A DNA stretch of 21,103 nt from JAPLLS01 sp041309145 (GTDB lineage: Bacteria; Omnitrophota; Gorgyraeia; Gygaellales; Profunditerraquicolaceae), in NCBI GenBank assembly GCA_041309145.1, contig JBFZAG010000134.1:1-21103 (forward strand). The letters are read 5' to 3'. Positions 6,330 through 13,937 of this stretch are shown here, one piece after another (within the stretch, counting starts at the first letter, position 1; the number at the start of each line of letters is the position of its first letter). The position numbers and the translations under genes are program-made. A model generated the notes under the pieces. The model was not told where the DNA came from and made no database searches. It worked only from the letters and a program-made list of their open reading frames with translations.

Positions 6330-7770
6330 AGATGCCCCGAAAGAGTTCTGCGGTCTTTTCGGGATTTTTGGCCATAAGCAGGCCAGCTGGCTGACTTATC
6401 TGGGATTGTTCGCCCAGCAGCACCGCGGCCAGGAAGCCTGCGGGATCGTGGTCAATAACAAAGGGAATCTTTCGGTCTATAAGCACATGGGGCTGGTCAG
6501 CGACGTATTTAGCCCGGAAGTTCTGGAAAAATTAAAAGGCACGGCAGCGGTAGGCCATGTGCGTTATTCGACTACCGGTTCGAGCGTTCTGAAGAACGCC
6601 CAGCCGTTGTTGATCGATTACGCCAAAGGTTCGATCTGCATTGCTCATAACGGCAACCTGGTCAATTCCCTGGAGCTCAGCCGGGAACTGGAAGAAAAAG
6701 GCTCGATTTTTCAGACCACTACCGATTCGGAAATAATCATCCATTTGATGGCCCGGGCTAAATCTCAAGATTTGCTGGAAAGCCTGGTTTTCGCCCTGGA
6801 AAGGGTTAAGGGCGCTTACTCGCTGGTGATGATGGATTACCAAAAAATGATCGGAGTGCGCGATCCTTTGGGGTTCAGGCCGCTGGTCCTGGGAAAACTG
6901 GGCAGCGCTTATTGCCTGGCTTCGGAGACCTGCGCTTTTGATCTTATCGGCGCTAAATACTTAAGGGAGATCGAGCCGGGAGAGATAGTTTTTATCGACG
7001 CCAGCGGAGTTAAATCCATTAAGCCGAAATCTCTGCAGTTGAAAGGCAGGCATTCTTTCTGCACCTTCGAGCACGTTTATTTTTCCCGGCCGGATTCAGT
7101 GGTCTTCGGCGAGACCGTGCATATGGTCAGGCGTAAACTGGGCATGCAATTAGCCAGAGAGCACCCGGTCAAGGCGGATTATGTCATCCCGGTCCCGGAT
7201 TCGGGGTTTTCGGCGGCTATGGGTTATTCCCAGGAGTCGGGGATACCTCTTGAAATGGGGATCATCCGCAACCATTATGTGGGCAGGACGTTTATTCAGC
7301 CGGCGCAGGATGCCCGCGATCTGGGGGTGCGGATAAAATTTAATTTGCTTAAAGACGTGATCAAAGGAAAACGGATAATCGTGGTTGACGATTCCATCGT
7401 CAGGGGCACGACTTCCAAGATCCGGGTGCGCAACCTGCGCAAAGCCGGATGCAAGGAAGTGCATTTGCGGATCTCCTGCCCGGCCCATCGCTTTCCCTGT
7501 TTTTACGGAATAGATTTTCACAAGCCGACCGAGCTCATCGCCAACAAATACGAATCCCTGGCTAAAGTTCAGCAGTATCTTGAAGTGGACAGCCTGGGTT
7601 ATTTAAGTTTAGAAGGAATGATCGGCTGTCTTAAATACGAGAAGGAAAATTATTGCGCGGCCTGCTGGACCGGAAAATACCCGCTGCACGCCAAGGATGT
7701 GGATAAATTCGCTTTGGAACTGGGCTGTTGCGGACAGTCCGGAAAACCAAAGTGCGGACTTAAAAAATAA
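6304..7770 (+). CDS. purF: Amidophosphoribosyltransferase (catalytic, Fe-S type)
   Basis: This 488-residue enzyme catalyses the committed purine step, PRPP plus glutamine to 5-phosphoribosylamine. It is an Ntn-hydrolase glutaminase domain followed by a phosphoribosyltransferase domain. Cys16 in EFCGLFGIFG is the expected N-terminal nucleophile after removal of a 15-residue propeptide, as in Bacillus PurF. RYSTTG and HNGNL complete the glutamine site, and VVDDSIVRGTT (360-370) is the PRPP loop. Cysteines at 253, 399, 451 and 454 match the four cluster ligands of the Bacillus [4Fe-4S] enzyme, suggesting oxygen-sensitive stability. GGGGTGG just upstream supports the start within purQ. A second PurF-like gene follows 20 bases later. 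Confidence 0.95.
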   Translation: MPGIIYEDKDAPKEFCGLFGIFGHKQASWLTYLGLFAQQHRGQEACGIVVNNKGNLSVYKHMGLVSDVFSPEVLEKLKGTAAVGHVRYSTTGSSVLKNAQPLLIDYAKGSICIAHNGNLVNSLELSRELEEKGSIFQTTTDSEIIIHLMARAKSQDLLESLVFALERVKGAYSLVMMDYQKMIGVRDPLGFRPLVLGKLGSAYCLASETCAFDLIGAKYLREIEPGEIVFIDASGVKSIKPKSLQLKGRHSFCTFEHVYFSRPDSVVFGETVHMVRRKLGMQLAREHPVKADYVIPVPDSGFSAAMGYSQESGIPLEMGIIRNHYVGRTFIQPAQDARDLGVRIKFNLLKDVIKGKRIIVVDDSIVRGTTSKIRVRNLRKAGCKEVHLRISCPAHRFPCFYGIDFHKPTELIANKYESLAKVQQYLEVDSLGYLSLEGMIGCLKYEKENYCAACWTGKYPLHAKDVDKFALELGCCGQSGKPKCGLKK

Positions 7771-7790
7771 TCACAGAAAGAGGTTATTAA

Positions 7791-9197
7791 ATGAGCGGGA
7801 TCTTCGGGGTGGTCTCAAAAGGCAGCTGCATGCAGGATCTGTTCTACGGAACGGATTATCATTCTCATCTGGGCACCCAGTTCGCCGGCCTGGCGGTCTG
7901 GGGCCAGGATTTAGTCCGCAAGATCCACGATATCAGCGGCACCCAGTTCAAGGCTAAGTTCTTCGCCGAGTACAAAAATATGCCCGGGGATAAAGGGATC
8001 GGGGTGATCAGCGCCAAGGATGAACAGCCGGTTTACGTCAAATCCCGCTTTGGCCCGTTCGTCATAGCCACTAACGGCTTTATCGAGAACACCGATGAGC
8101 TGGTCGATTTTCTCTATAAAGAAGGCCAGTCATTCAGCGAAGTAGCCGACGGCAGCGTGAACATGAGCGAGCTGGCGGCTAAATTGATCATCCGCGGAAA
8201 AGACATTCCCGACGGGATCAGGAAGATGTCCGACAAGATCCAGGGGTCATGCTCGTTATTGATCCTTACCGAGAAAGGTATTTACGCCGCGCCGGACCGC
8301 TACGGTTATTACCCGCTGGTGCTGGGAGAAAAAGAAGGGGCAATGGCTGTAACTTCGGAAACCTCGGCTTTTCACAACCTGGGGTATCAGATCAAAAAAT
8401 ATTTAGCTCCGGGAGAAATAGTTTTTATCGATAAATCCGGGGTAACGATCAAGGAAAAAGGCTCCGGGACTAATCAGACCTGCAGTTTTTTGTGGATCTA
8501 CACCGGCTTTCCGGCTTCTTCTTATGAAGGGATCAATACCGAGGTGGTCCGGGAAAATTCCGGCCGGGCTTTAGCTAAAAGGGACAAGGTCAACGCCGAC
8601 CTGGTCTGCGGTATTCCCGACTCGGGGATCGCCCACGCCATCGGCTATGCCATGGAATCCGGTTTGCCTTACCGCAGAGCTTTGGTCAAATACACTCCCG
8701 GGTACGGGCGCAGCTACACTCCTCCTTCCCAGGAGACCCGTGACCTGGTCGCGAAAATGAAGCTTATCCCCATCCGCGAAATAATCAAGGGTCAGCGGGT
8801 GGTTATTTGCGATGATTCCATCGTCCGGGGCACGCAATTCAAAAATTACACCATCAAGAAACTTAAAGAATGCGGGGTAAAAGAGATCCATCTGCGCATC
8901 GCCTGTCCTCCGCTGATGCTCCCCTGCAAATTCAATTTCTCCACCCGGAGCATCCACGAGCTGGCCGCCCGCAAGGCGATCAAGGCCCTGGAAGGCAAGG
9001 ATATCCAAGACGTCAGCGAGTATATCGACGAAAATTCCTCCCAGCACAAGAAAATGGTTGAGTGGATCAGAAAAGACCTGGACGTGGATTCTCTGCAGTA
9101 TCAGAGGCTCGATGACATGATCCAGGCCATAGGGTTTTCTAAAGAAAAGCTTTGTCAATACTGCTGGACCGGGAAACAGCCAGAGGGGAAAAAATGA
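7791..9197 (+). CDS. PurF-like paralogue lacking the glutaminase cysteine
   Basis: This 468-residue protein has the full two-domain PurF layout. It begins MSGIFGVVSKG, where PurF has Cys at the exposed N-terminus, so position 2 is Ser. The RYST glutamine-binding motif is not recognisable, although an NGFIEN segment remains. The PRPP loop, VVICDDSIVRGT (337-348), is intact, and cysteines at 231, 379, 455 and 458 match the Fe-S ligand positions. Family members with a DYHSHLGT segment like the one here are usually annotated as amidophosphoribosyltransferases. It may use free ammonia, form a hetero-oligomer with the upstream PurF, or act on another PRPP reaction; a serine Ntn nucleophile is an alternative. 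Its own ribosome site is AAAGAGG, and its stop overlaps the purM start as ATGA. Confidence 0.85.
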   Translation: MSGIFGVVSKGSCMQDLFYGTDYHSHLGTQFAGLAVWGQDLVRKIHDISGTQFKAKFFAEYKNMPGDKGIGVISAKDEQPVYVKSRFGPFVIATNGFIENTDELVDFLYKEGQSFSEVADGSVNMSELAAKLIIRGKDIPDGIRKMSDKIQGSCSLLILTEKGIYAAPDRYGYYPLVLGEKEGAMAVTSETSAFHNLGYQIKKYLAPGEIVFIDKSGVTIKEKGSGTNQTCSFLWIYTGFPASSYEGINTEVVRENSGRALAKRDKVNADLVCGIPDSGIAHAIGYAMESGLPYRRALVKYTPGYGRSYTPPSQETRDLVAKMKLIPIREIIKGQRVVICDDSIVRGTQFKNYTIKKLKECGVKEIHLRIACPPLMLPCKFNFSTRSIHELAARKAIKALEGKDIQDVSEYIDENSSQHKKMVEWIRKDLDVDSLQYQRLDDMIQAIGFSKEKLCQYCWTGKQPEGKK

Positions 9198-10210
9198 AAA
9201 GACTGACTTACAGGCAGTCGGGAGTAGATATTCGAGGCGCCAATTCGTTCAAGGCTAAACTTCAGGGGCTGGTCAAAAGATCGCAAGGCCCGCAAGTGCT
9301 TAAAGGGATCGGCGGGTTCGGAAGTTTTTTCAGCCTGGCCGGGGAAAAGTTCAGGGATCCGGTATTGGTCGCTTCTTCCGACGGGGTAGGAACCAAGCTT
9401 AAGATCGCGGCCCTGGCCGGTAAGCATGATACTGTAGGTATTGATGCCGTAGCCATGAACGTCAACGATATTCTTTGCGCGGGAGCGAGAACTCTGTTTT
9501 TTCTGGATTATATCGCCTACAGTAAATTACCCGAGACAACTTTACTGGATATCGTCAAAGGATTGAACGAAGGCTGCCTGCAAGCGGGGTGCGCTTTGAT
9601 CGGAGGCGAGACCGCCCAGATGCCGGATATGTATAAACCCGGAGAATATGACCTGGCCGGATTCTGCTGCGGGATCGTAGAAAAAAAACAAATACTTGAT
9701 GGTTCAAAGATCGGGCCAAGGAACGCGGTCATCGGAATAGAGTCCAACGGCATCCATTCCAACGGCTATTCGCTGGTGAGAAAAGTTTTATCGATCCCAG
9801 AGCAGAAAAGAATGAGCAGGGAGCTGCTCAGGCCGACCAGGATCTACGTCAAACCTGTTTTGGCCCTCTTGGAAAAATTCAATCGCGCGGGAGAACAGGC
9901 GATCCGGGGGATCTCGCATATCACCGGCGGAGCTTTCTACGATAAAATTTCCCGGATACTTCCGGCTGATGTGGATGTGCGGATAAACAAAGATTCCTGG
10001 CCGATCCAGCCGATATTCAAACTGATTCAGGCCAAAGGTAATATTCCGGCAAAAGAAATGTTCCATACCTTGAACATGGGTATCGGCATGGTTTTGATCG
10101 CCGAGGCCAATGCGGCCGCGCAGATCCATAAGGAATTATCAGGCCTGAAGCTGAAATCCTGGATCATCGGAAGCTGCGTCAAAGGCCGCAAACAGGTAGA
10201 AATAATCTGA
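9194..10210 (+). CDS. purM: Phosphoribosylformylglycinamidine cyclo-ligase (AIR synthetase)
   Basis: This 338-residue enzyme converts FGAM plus ATP to AIR. Typical motifs in order are YRQSGVDI near the N-terminus, ASSDGVGTKLKIA, NDILCAGA, GGETAQMPDMY (from 137), YDLAGFCCGIVEK, ESNGIHSNGYSLVRK, HITGGAFYDKI and FHTLNMGIGM. The length is typical of the family. The start at 9194 is preferred over an in-frame ATG at 9152 because AGAGGGG precedes it and because it gives the usual N-terminus and a 4-base ATGA overlap with the preceding gene. It ends the first tight purine block; a 315-base gap follows. Confidence 0.96.
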   Translation: MKRLTYRQSGVDIRGANSFKAKLQGLVKRSQGPQVLKGIGGFGSFFSLAGEKFRDPVLVASSDGVGTKLKIAALAGKHDTVGIDAVAMNVNDILCAGARTLFFLDYIAYSKLPETTLLDIVKGLNEGCLQAGCALIGGETAQMPDMYKPGEYDLAGFCCGIVEKKQILDGSKIGPRNAVIGIESNGIHSNGYSLVRKVLSIPEQKRMSRELLRPTRIYVKPVLALLEKFNRAGEQAIRGISHITGGAFYDKISRILPADVDVRINKDSWPIQPIFKLIQAKGNIPAKEMFHTLNMGIGMVLIAEANAAAQIHKELSGLKLKSWIIGSCVKGRKQVEII

Positions 10211-10267
10211 CGATTTTTGCGGGAGACAAGCCTTGTCGGATTTTGGTGGTGGCAAGGCGTGAGTTAA

Positions 10268-10479
10268 ATGAATCTGACGGATTTGCGAGCGAATGTCGAT
10301 TTTAGCCAAAGCAGCTGAGTGAGCGAGGGGATCGAGGCCAATTGGCCGAGGACGGCGAAGCTGTTTGAGGCCGTCTCCGCAAGAGCGGGACGGCCGAGTT
10401 CTGCAGCCGCCGAGAGAACGAAGAACTTTGGCGGCCAGACGGCCAAAATCGACCTGAGCGAGTAAACCGGCAGATTCAT
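10268..10479. repeat. Inverted-repeat element, copy 1 (MITE-like), between purM and purD
   Basis: This 212-base segment has imperfect terminal inverted repeats of about 37 bases. The outermost nine bases, ATGAATCTG and CAGATTCAT, pair perfectly, and the inner TCGATTTT segments also pair. The right half (10368-10479) aligns without gaps to the reverse complement of 20992-21103 at about 94 of 112 positions by eye, with the same outer boundary at ATGAAT. Inside are a 12-base palindrome, GGCCAATTGGCC (10336-10347), and a hairpin at about 10371-10393 preserved in the other copy. It has no long frame of its own. It occupies most of the 315-base gap 10211-10525; the remainder holds no feature I can support. 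Confidence 0.75.
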
Positions 10480-10525
10480 AATACTCGTAGCCACCGCAAA
10501 ATATATGATTCGTTAGGGAAAAATT

Positions 10526-11842
10526 ATGAAAATATTAGTGATCGGTTCAGGGGGACGGGAGCACGCGCTGGTCTGGAAATTGAGCCAGTCCCCGCATGCC
10601 AGGAAGATCTTCTGTACCCCGGGTAACGCAGGGATCTCTCAATTGGCGGAATGCATTCCTTTCAAGGGGGACGATATTCCGGGTTTGGCGGAGTTTGCCA
10701 ACAAAGAAAAAATAAATTTTACGGTTGTCGGACCCGAGGTTTCGCTATGCGCGGGTATTGTCGACGAGTTTTCCAGGCGCGGGCTGAGTATTTTTGGACC
10801 GGATAAAGCCGCGGCCCGGATGGAAGCAAGCAAGGTTTTCTCCAAGCGGATCATGGCCAAGTACAAAGTGCCCACAGCCGCTTTTGAGATCTTTGACGAT
10901 CCCGACCAAGCCAGAAAATATATTGATAAGATCAACGCCCCCTGCGTAGTCAAAGCCGACGGACTGGCTGCGGGCAAAGGGGTGGTGGTCGCCCAGAATC
11001 CCGATGAGGCCAAGCAGGCGGTGGCTGCGATGATGGAAGAGCGGGTATTCGGATCAGCCGGAGACAAAATAATCGTTGAAGATTGTTTGCAGGGCCAGGA
11101 AGCGTCGATCTTGGTATTCACTGATTCCCGGGAAGTCATTCCCCTGGCTTCCAGCCAGGACCATAAAAGAGTTTTTGACGGAGACAAGGGGCCGAATACG
11201 GGCGGGATGGGCGCGTATTCTCCGGCACCGATAGTGACCCGGCCGATATTCCGGGAAATCCTGGAAAAGATAGTTTACCGCACTATTGACGGGTTGATGA
11301 AAGAGGGTATAACTTATAAGGGGGTTTTATATGCCGGAGTGATGCTGACTCCGGAAGGGCCGAAGGCTTTGGAGTTCAACGTCCGCTTCGGCGACCCGGA
11401 GACCCAGGCTATCCTGCCGCGTTTTAAATCGGATCTTTTGGAAGTGATGATGGCTACCTCGAACCGGACCTTGAGTAAAGTCGTTAAGTCCGGAGGATTG
11501 CAATGGGATAACCGGGCTTGCGCCTGCGTGGTCTGCGCTTCCGGCGGCTACCCCGGAGCTTACCAGAAGGATAAGGAAATTTCCGGGCTTGAGGATGCGG
11601 CTAAGATCAATGACGCAATGGTTTTTCACGCCGGAACAATGCTTGAAGGCGGAAAGTGCCTGACCGCGGGAGGCAGAGTGCTCGGAGTGACCGGTCTGGG
11701 CCGGACCATTAAGGACGCGGTCAATAAAGCGTACCTGGCGGTAGACAAAATCCATTTTGAGGGCATGCACTTTCGCCGGGATATTGGGTCGAAAGCTATC
11801 AATGTCACAAAGTCACATGTCACAGGTCACACGAATCTATAA
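10526..11842 (+). CDS. purD: Phosphoribosylamine-glycine ligase (GAR synthetase)
   Basis: This 438-residue ATP-grasp ligase joins glycine to phosphoribosylamine with ATP. It opens with MKILVIGSGGREHALVWKL and carries ADGLAAGKGVVVA, the GPNTGGMGAYSP motif (222-233) and EFNVRFGDPETQ, all typical of PurD. It is close to the 429-residue E. coli enzyme. The last 13 residues (NVTKSHVTGHTNL) are unlike the family end and are encoded by a GTCACA-rich repeat, so the natural C-terminus has probably been replaced or extended. The ribosome site is AGGGA. No confident promoter was found between the upstream repeat element and the gene. Confidence 0.96.
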   Translation: MKILVIGSGGREHALVWKLSQSPHARKIFCTPGNAGISQLAECIPFKGDDIPGLAEFANKEKINFTVVGPEVSLCAGIVDEFSRRGLSIFGPDKAAARMEASKVFSKRIMAKYKVPTAAFEIFDDPDQARKYIDKINAPCVVKADGLAAGKGVVVAQNPDEAKQAVAAMMEERVFGSAGDKIIVEDCLQGQEASILVFTDSREVIPLASSQDHKRVFDGDKGPNTGGMGAYSPAPIVTRPIFREILEKIVYRTIDGLMKEGITYKGVLYAGVMLTPEGPKALEFNVRFGDPETQAILPRFKSDLLEVMMATSNRTLSKVVKSGGLQWDNRACACVVCASGGYPGAYQKDKEISGLEDAAKINDAMVFHAGTMLEGGKCLTAGGRVLGVTGLGRTIKDAVNKAYLAVDKIHFEGMHFRRDIGSKAINVTKSHVTGHTNL

Positions 11843-11880
11843 ACTACTTGTGACTTGTGTCTTGTGACGTGTGACTTTGT
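11803..11880 (+). repeat. GTCACA-rich inverted repeat spanning the purD stop
   Basis: Arms 11807-11831 and 11856-11880 pair at about 22 of 25 positions, two of the mismatches being G-U pairs in RNA. The loop is about 24 bases and holds the purD stop codon (11840-11842). Units of GTCACA/TGTGAC recur in both arms. It has no T-run, so it is not a classical terminator. It ends 16 bases before the purE start, where it could affect purE expression or 3'-end stability of upstream mRNA. Confidence 0.8.
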
Positions 11881-11896
11881 AAAAGCCGGAGGATTT

Positions 11897-12382
11897 ATGA
11901 GTAAAAAGATCTGTATAGTCATGGGCAGCCAGTCGGATTTAGACGTAGTCAAGGCAGCGATCGAAATCTTGAAGGAATTTAAAGCTGATTTTGAGGTCAG
12001 GGTTCTGTCAGCTCACCGGACCCCCAAAGAATTGGCTGAATACGTAGAGGCCTGCTCTAAAAAAGGGGCTAAAGTTTTTATTGCCGCAGCCGGAGGGGCG
12101 GCGGCTTTAGCCGGAGTGATCGCCGCTCATACCACGCTTCCTGTTATCGGCATTCCCATGGAAAGCCCAAGCCTCAAAGGGCTGGATTCACTGTTATCTA
12201 CCGTGCAAATGCCGGCGGGCATCCCGGTGGCTTCCATGGCGATCGGCGCTCCGGGAGCTAAGAACGCAGCTCTTTTTGCCCTGGAGATCCTGGGTTCAAG
12301 CGATAAAAAGATCTCTTCGCAGCTCGGCCGTTACCGGCAGGAAATGAAAGCTAAGATCGCCAAGATCAAGATCAAGTTATGA
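11897..12382 (+). CDS. purE: N5-carboxyaminoimidazole ribonucleotide mutase (PurE, class I-like)
   Basis: This 161-residue protein interconverts N5-CAIR and CAIR, expected as a homo-octamer. Motifs are VMGSQSDLD near the N-terminus, SAHRTP with the catalytic His, and VIGIPMESPSLKGLDSLLSTVQMP. The usual GGAAHLPG turn reads GGAAALAG, so the histidine there is absent; I do not know whether that matters. No purK is in the window, so whether it works as a mutase with PurK or as an AIR carboxylase is open. The start at 11897 is fixed by GGAGG 5 bases upstream; an in-frame ATG at 11855 lies in repeat DNA and is rejected. It overlaps the next gene by ATGA. Confidence 0.94.
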   Translation: MSKKICIVMGSQSDLDVVKAAIEILKEFKADFEVRVLSAHRTPKELAEYVEACSKKGAKVFIAAAGGAAALAGVIAAHTTLPVIGIPMESPSLKGLDSLLSTVQMPAGIPVASMAIGAPGAKNAALFALEILGSSDKKISSQLGRYRQEMKAKIAKIKIKL

Positions 12383-13440
12383 GCTCGACCAAAGTCATAA
12401 AGATCAACCCGGAAAAGCCCGAAGAAAAACTGCTTTTGCAGGCGGCGGACCTGATCCGGGACGGTGGTTTGGTTATCGTGCCCACTGAGACGGTTTACGG
12501 GATCGCCGCCAACAAGCTTAATCAAAAGACGCTGGCAAGGCTGGACCGGATAAAGGCCAGGCCCGCGGGTAAGCATTATTCCCTGCATATCGGGGATAAA
12601 GAGAAACTCGTGGAATACGCCAAGGACATCCCCGTGGCCGCTTTCAAGCTGATGGATAAATTCTGGCCGGGGCCGTTGACGATGATCCTGAAGTCCGCGG
12701 ATAATAATACCATAGGCATAAGGCTTGCGGATAACAAGATCCTGCGCCGGGTAATAACTCTGGCTGATGTGCCGGTGGTCTGTCCGTCCGCCAATATTTC
12801 GGGAAAGCCGGCGCCGACTACTTTTTCCGCGGCGCTCAAAGACTTGAACGGCCTGGTTGATCTGGGGATCGATGGCGGAGAAACCCGTCTGGGCCGGGAA
12901 TCAACAGTGGTCGACCTTACTGTCGATCCCGTGCAAGTGCTGCGGGAAGGGGCGATAAAAAAAGAAGAGATCCTGAGCGTCGCCAGAACTAAAAGCGTGC
13001 TTTTTGTCTGCACCGGTAATTCCTGCCGCTCGGTCATGGCTGAGGCGCTTTTAAAGAAAAAAATCAAAGACTCAAACCGCAGGGATATCGAGGTCTCTTC
13101 AGCCGGGATAATGATGGCTGACGGCTTAGGCGCCAGTTATGAAACTATCGAACTTCTGCGCCGGCAAGGGATGGACGTGTCGGGGCATGTTTCGCAGAGG
13201 CTGACCATAGATAAGCTCAATAAAGCGGACCTGATCCTGGTGATGGAGAAGATCCACGAGGACAGGATCGTCCAGACGGCCCCCTGGGTAACCAACCGGC
13301 TTTTTCTTTTAAAAGAATTCGCCCGGGTAAATGATAATGATTTGAATATTCCCGACCCTATCGGAAAATCCGCGGAATTCTACGAGCGGACGCTGGAGAT
13401 CATCCGGGAAGCGGTGGAGAAAGTCAGTCAGATAATCTGA
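12379..13440 (+). CDS. Fusion of Sua5/YrdC (TsaC) threonylcarbamoyl-AMP synthase and low-molecular-weight phosphatase
   Basis: Two enzymes lie in one 353-residue chain. Residues about 12-200 are a YrdC/TsaC domain that makes threonylcarbamoyl-AMP for t6A37 of ANN-decoding tRNAs; visible motifs are IVPTETVYGI, RPAGKHYSLH (canonically KxRPxxxPL), CPSANISG and REGAI. Residues 206-353 are a low-molecular-weight phosphatase with the C-X5-R loop C211-TGNSC-R217 and the general acid Asp326 in IPDPIG. The position that is Thr in the Bacillus arginine phosphatase YwlE and Ile in tyrosine phosphatases is Ser215 here. In Bacillus the separate genes ywlC and ywlE are neighbours followed by rpiB-like ywlF and glyA, the same order as here. 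The start overlaps the purE stop by ATGA. Confidence 0.92.
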   Translation: MSSTKVIKINPEKPEEKLLLQAADLIRDGGLVIVPTETVYGIAANKLNQKTLARLDRIKARPAGKHYSLHIGDKEKLVEYAKDIPVAAFKLMDKFWPGPLTMILKSADNNTIGIRLADNKILRRVITLADVPVVCPSANISGKPAPTTFSAALKDLNGLVDLGIDGGETRLGRESTVVDLTVDPVQVLREGAIKKEEILSVARTKSVLFVCTGNSCRSVMAEALLKKKIKDSNRRDIEVSSAGIMMADGLGASYETIELLRRQGMDVSGHVSQRLTIDKLNKADLILVMEKIHEDRIVQTAPWVTNRLFLLKEFARVNDNDLNIPDPIGKSAEFYERTLEIIREAVEKVSQII

Positions 13441-13463
13441 GAACTTCGAGAAAGGATTGATAA

Positions 13464-13922
13464 ATGGAAAAGATCGTCATTGGCGCTGACCACGGCGGCT
13501 TCGCCCTTAAGGAGAAATTAAAGATCTTTCTGGAGAAAAAAGGGCTGAAGGTCAAGGATGTCGGCCCGTATTCCGCGGAGCGCTGCGATTATCCCGAATT
13601 CGCTTATGCGGCGGCCAAAGAAGTTTCCATCGGAAAATTCAAAAGAGGGATCTTGATCTGTAAGACCGGCATAGGCAATTCGATCGTGGCCAATAAACTG
13701 CCTCGAGTGCGGGCCGCGCTGTGTTATAATGTTAAGGCCGCGAAGCTTGCGCGGCAGCACAACGACAGCAACATATTGGTTTTGGGAGCGAGTTTCGTCA
13801 ACGAGAAACTTGCCCGAAAGATCGCCAGCGCCTGGCTGGTCGAGCCGTTTGCCGGAGGCAGGCATCAAAGAAGGATAAACCAGATCCGCAAGATAGAGAT
13901 CGAGATCGCCAAAGACAGATAA
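13464..13922 (+). CDS. rpiB: Ribose-5-phosphate isomerase B
   Basis: This 152-residue RpiB/LacAB-family isomerase interconverts ribose 5-phosphate and ribulose 5-phosphate, supplying the precursor of PRPP. ADHGG near the N-terminus and CKTGIGNSIVANK, which includes the catalytic cysteine (canonical form CGTGIGMSIAANK), identify it. HNDSNILVLGAS further supports the family. The length is typical. The ribosome site is GAAAGGA, about 9 bases upstream. It lies 23 bases after the Sua5-phosphatase fusion and 15 bases before glyA. Confidence 0.95.
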   Translation: MEKIVIGADHGGFALKEKLKIFLEKKGLKVKDVGPYSAERCDYPEFAYAAAKEVSIGKFKRGILICKTGIGNSIVANKLPRVRAALCYNVKAAKLARQHNDSNILVLGASFVNEKLARKIASAWLVEPFAGGRHQRRINQIRKIEIEIAKDR

Positions 13923-13937
13923 AACAAGGCGGCAAGC

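Noticed and set aside
9152..9193. Upstream in-frame ATG giving purM a 14-residue extension.
   Set aside because: It lies wholly inside the preceding gene; the ATG at 9194 has a ribosome site, the ATGA overlap and the normal PurM N-terminus.
10264..10494. A 76-codon minus-strand open frame across the purM-purD gap.
   Set aside because: It coincides with the inverted-repeat element; its composition follows the repeat and no ribosome site or protein family is evident.
10480..10525. TATGAT (10504-10509) as a purD promoter.
   Set aside because: No acceptable -35 at 16-18 bases and no extended -10 TG.
11855..11896. Upstream in-frame ATG for purE.
   Set aside because: The extension is repeat DNA, and GGAGG stands directly before the ATG at 11897, which gives the canonical PurE start.
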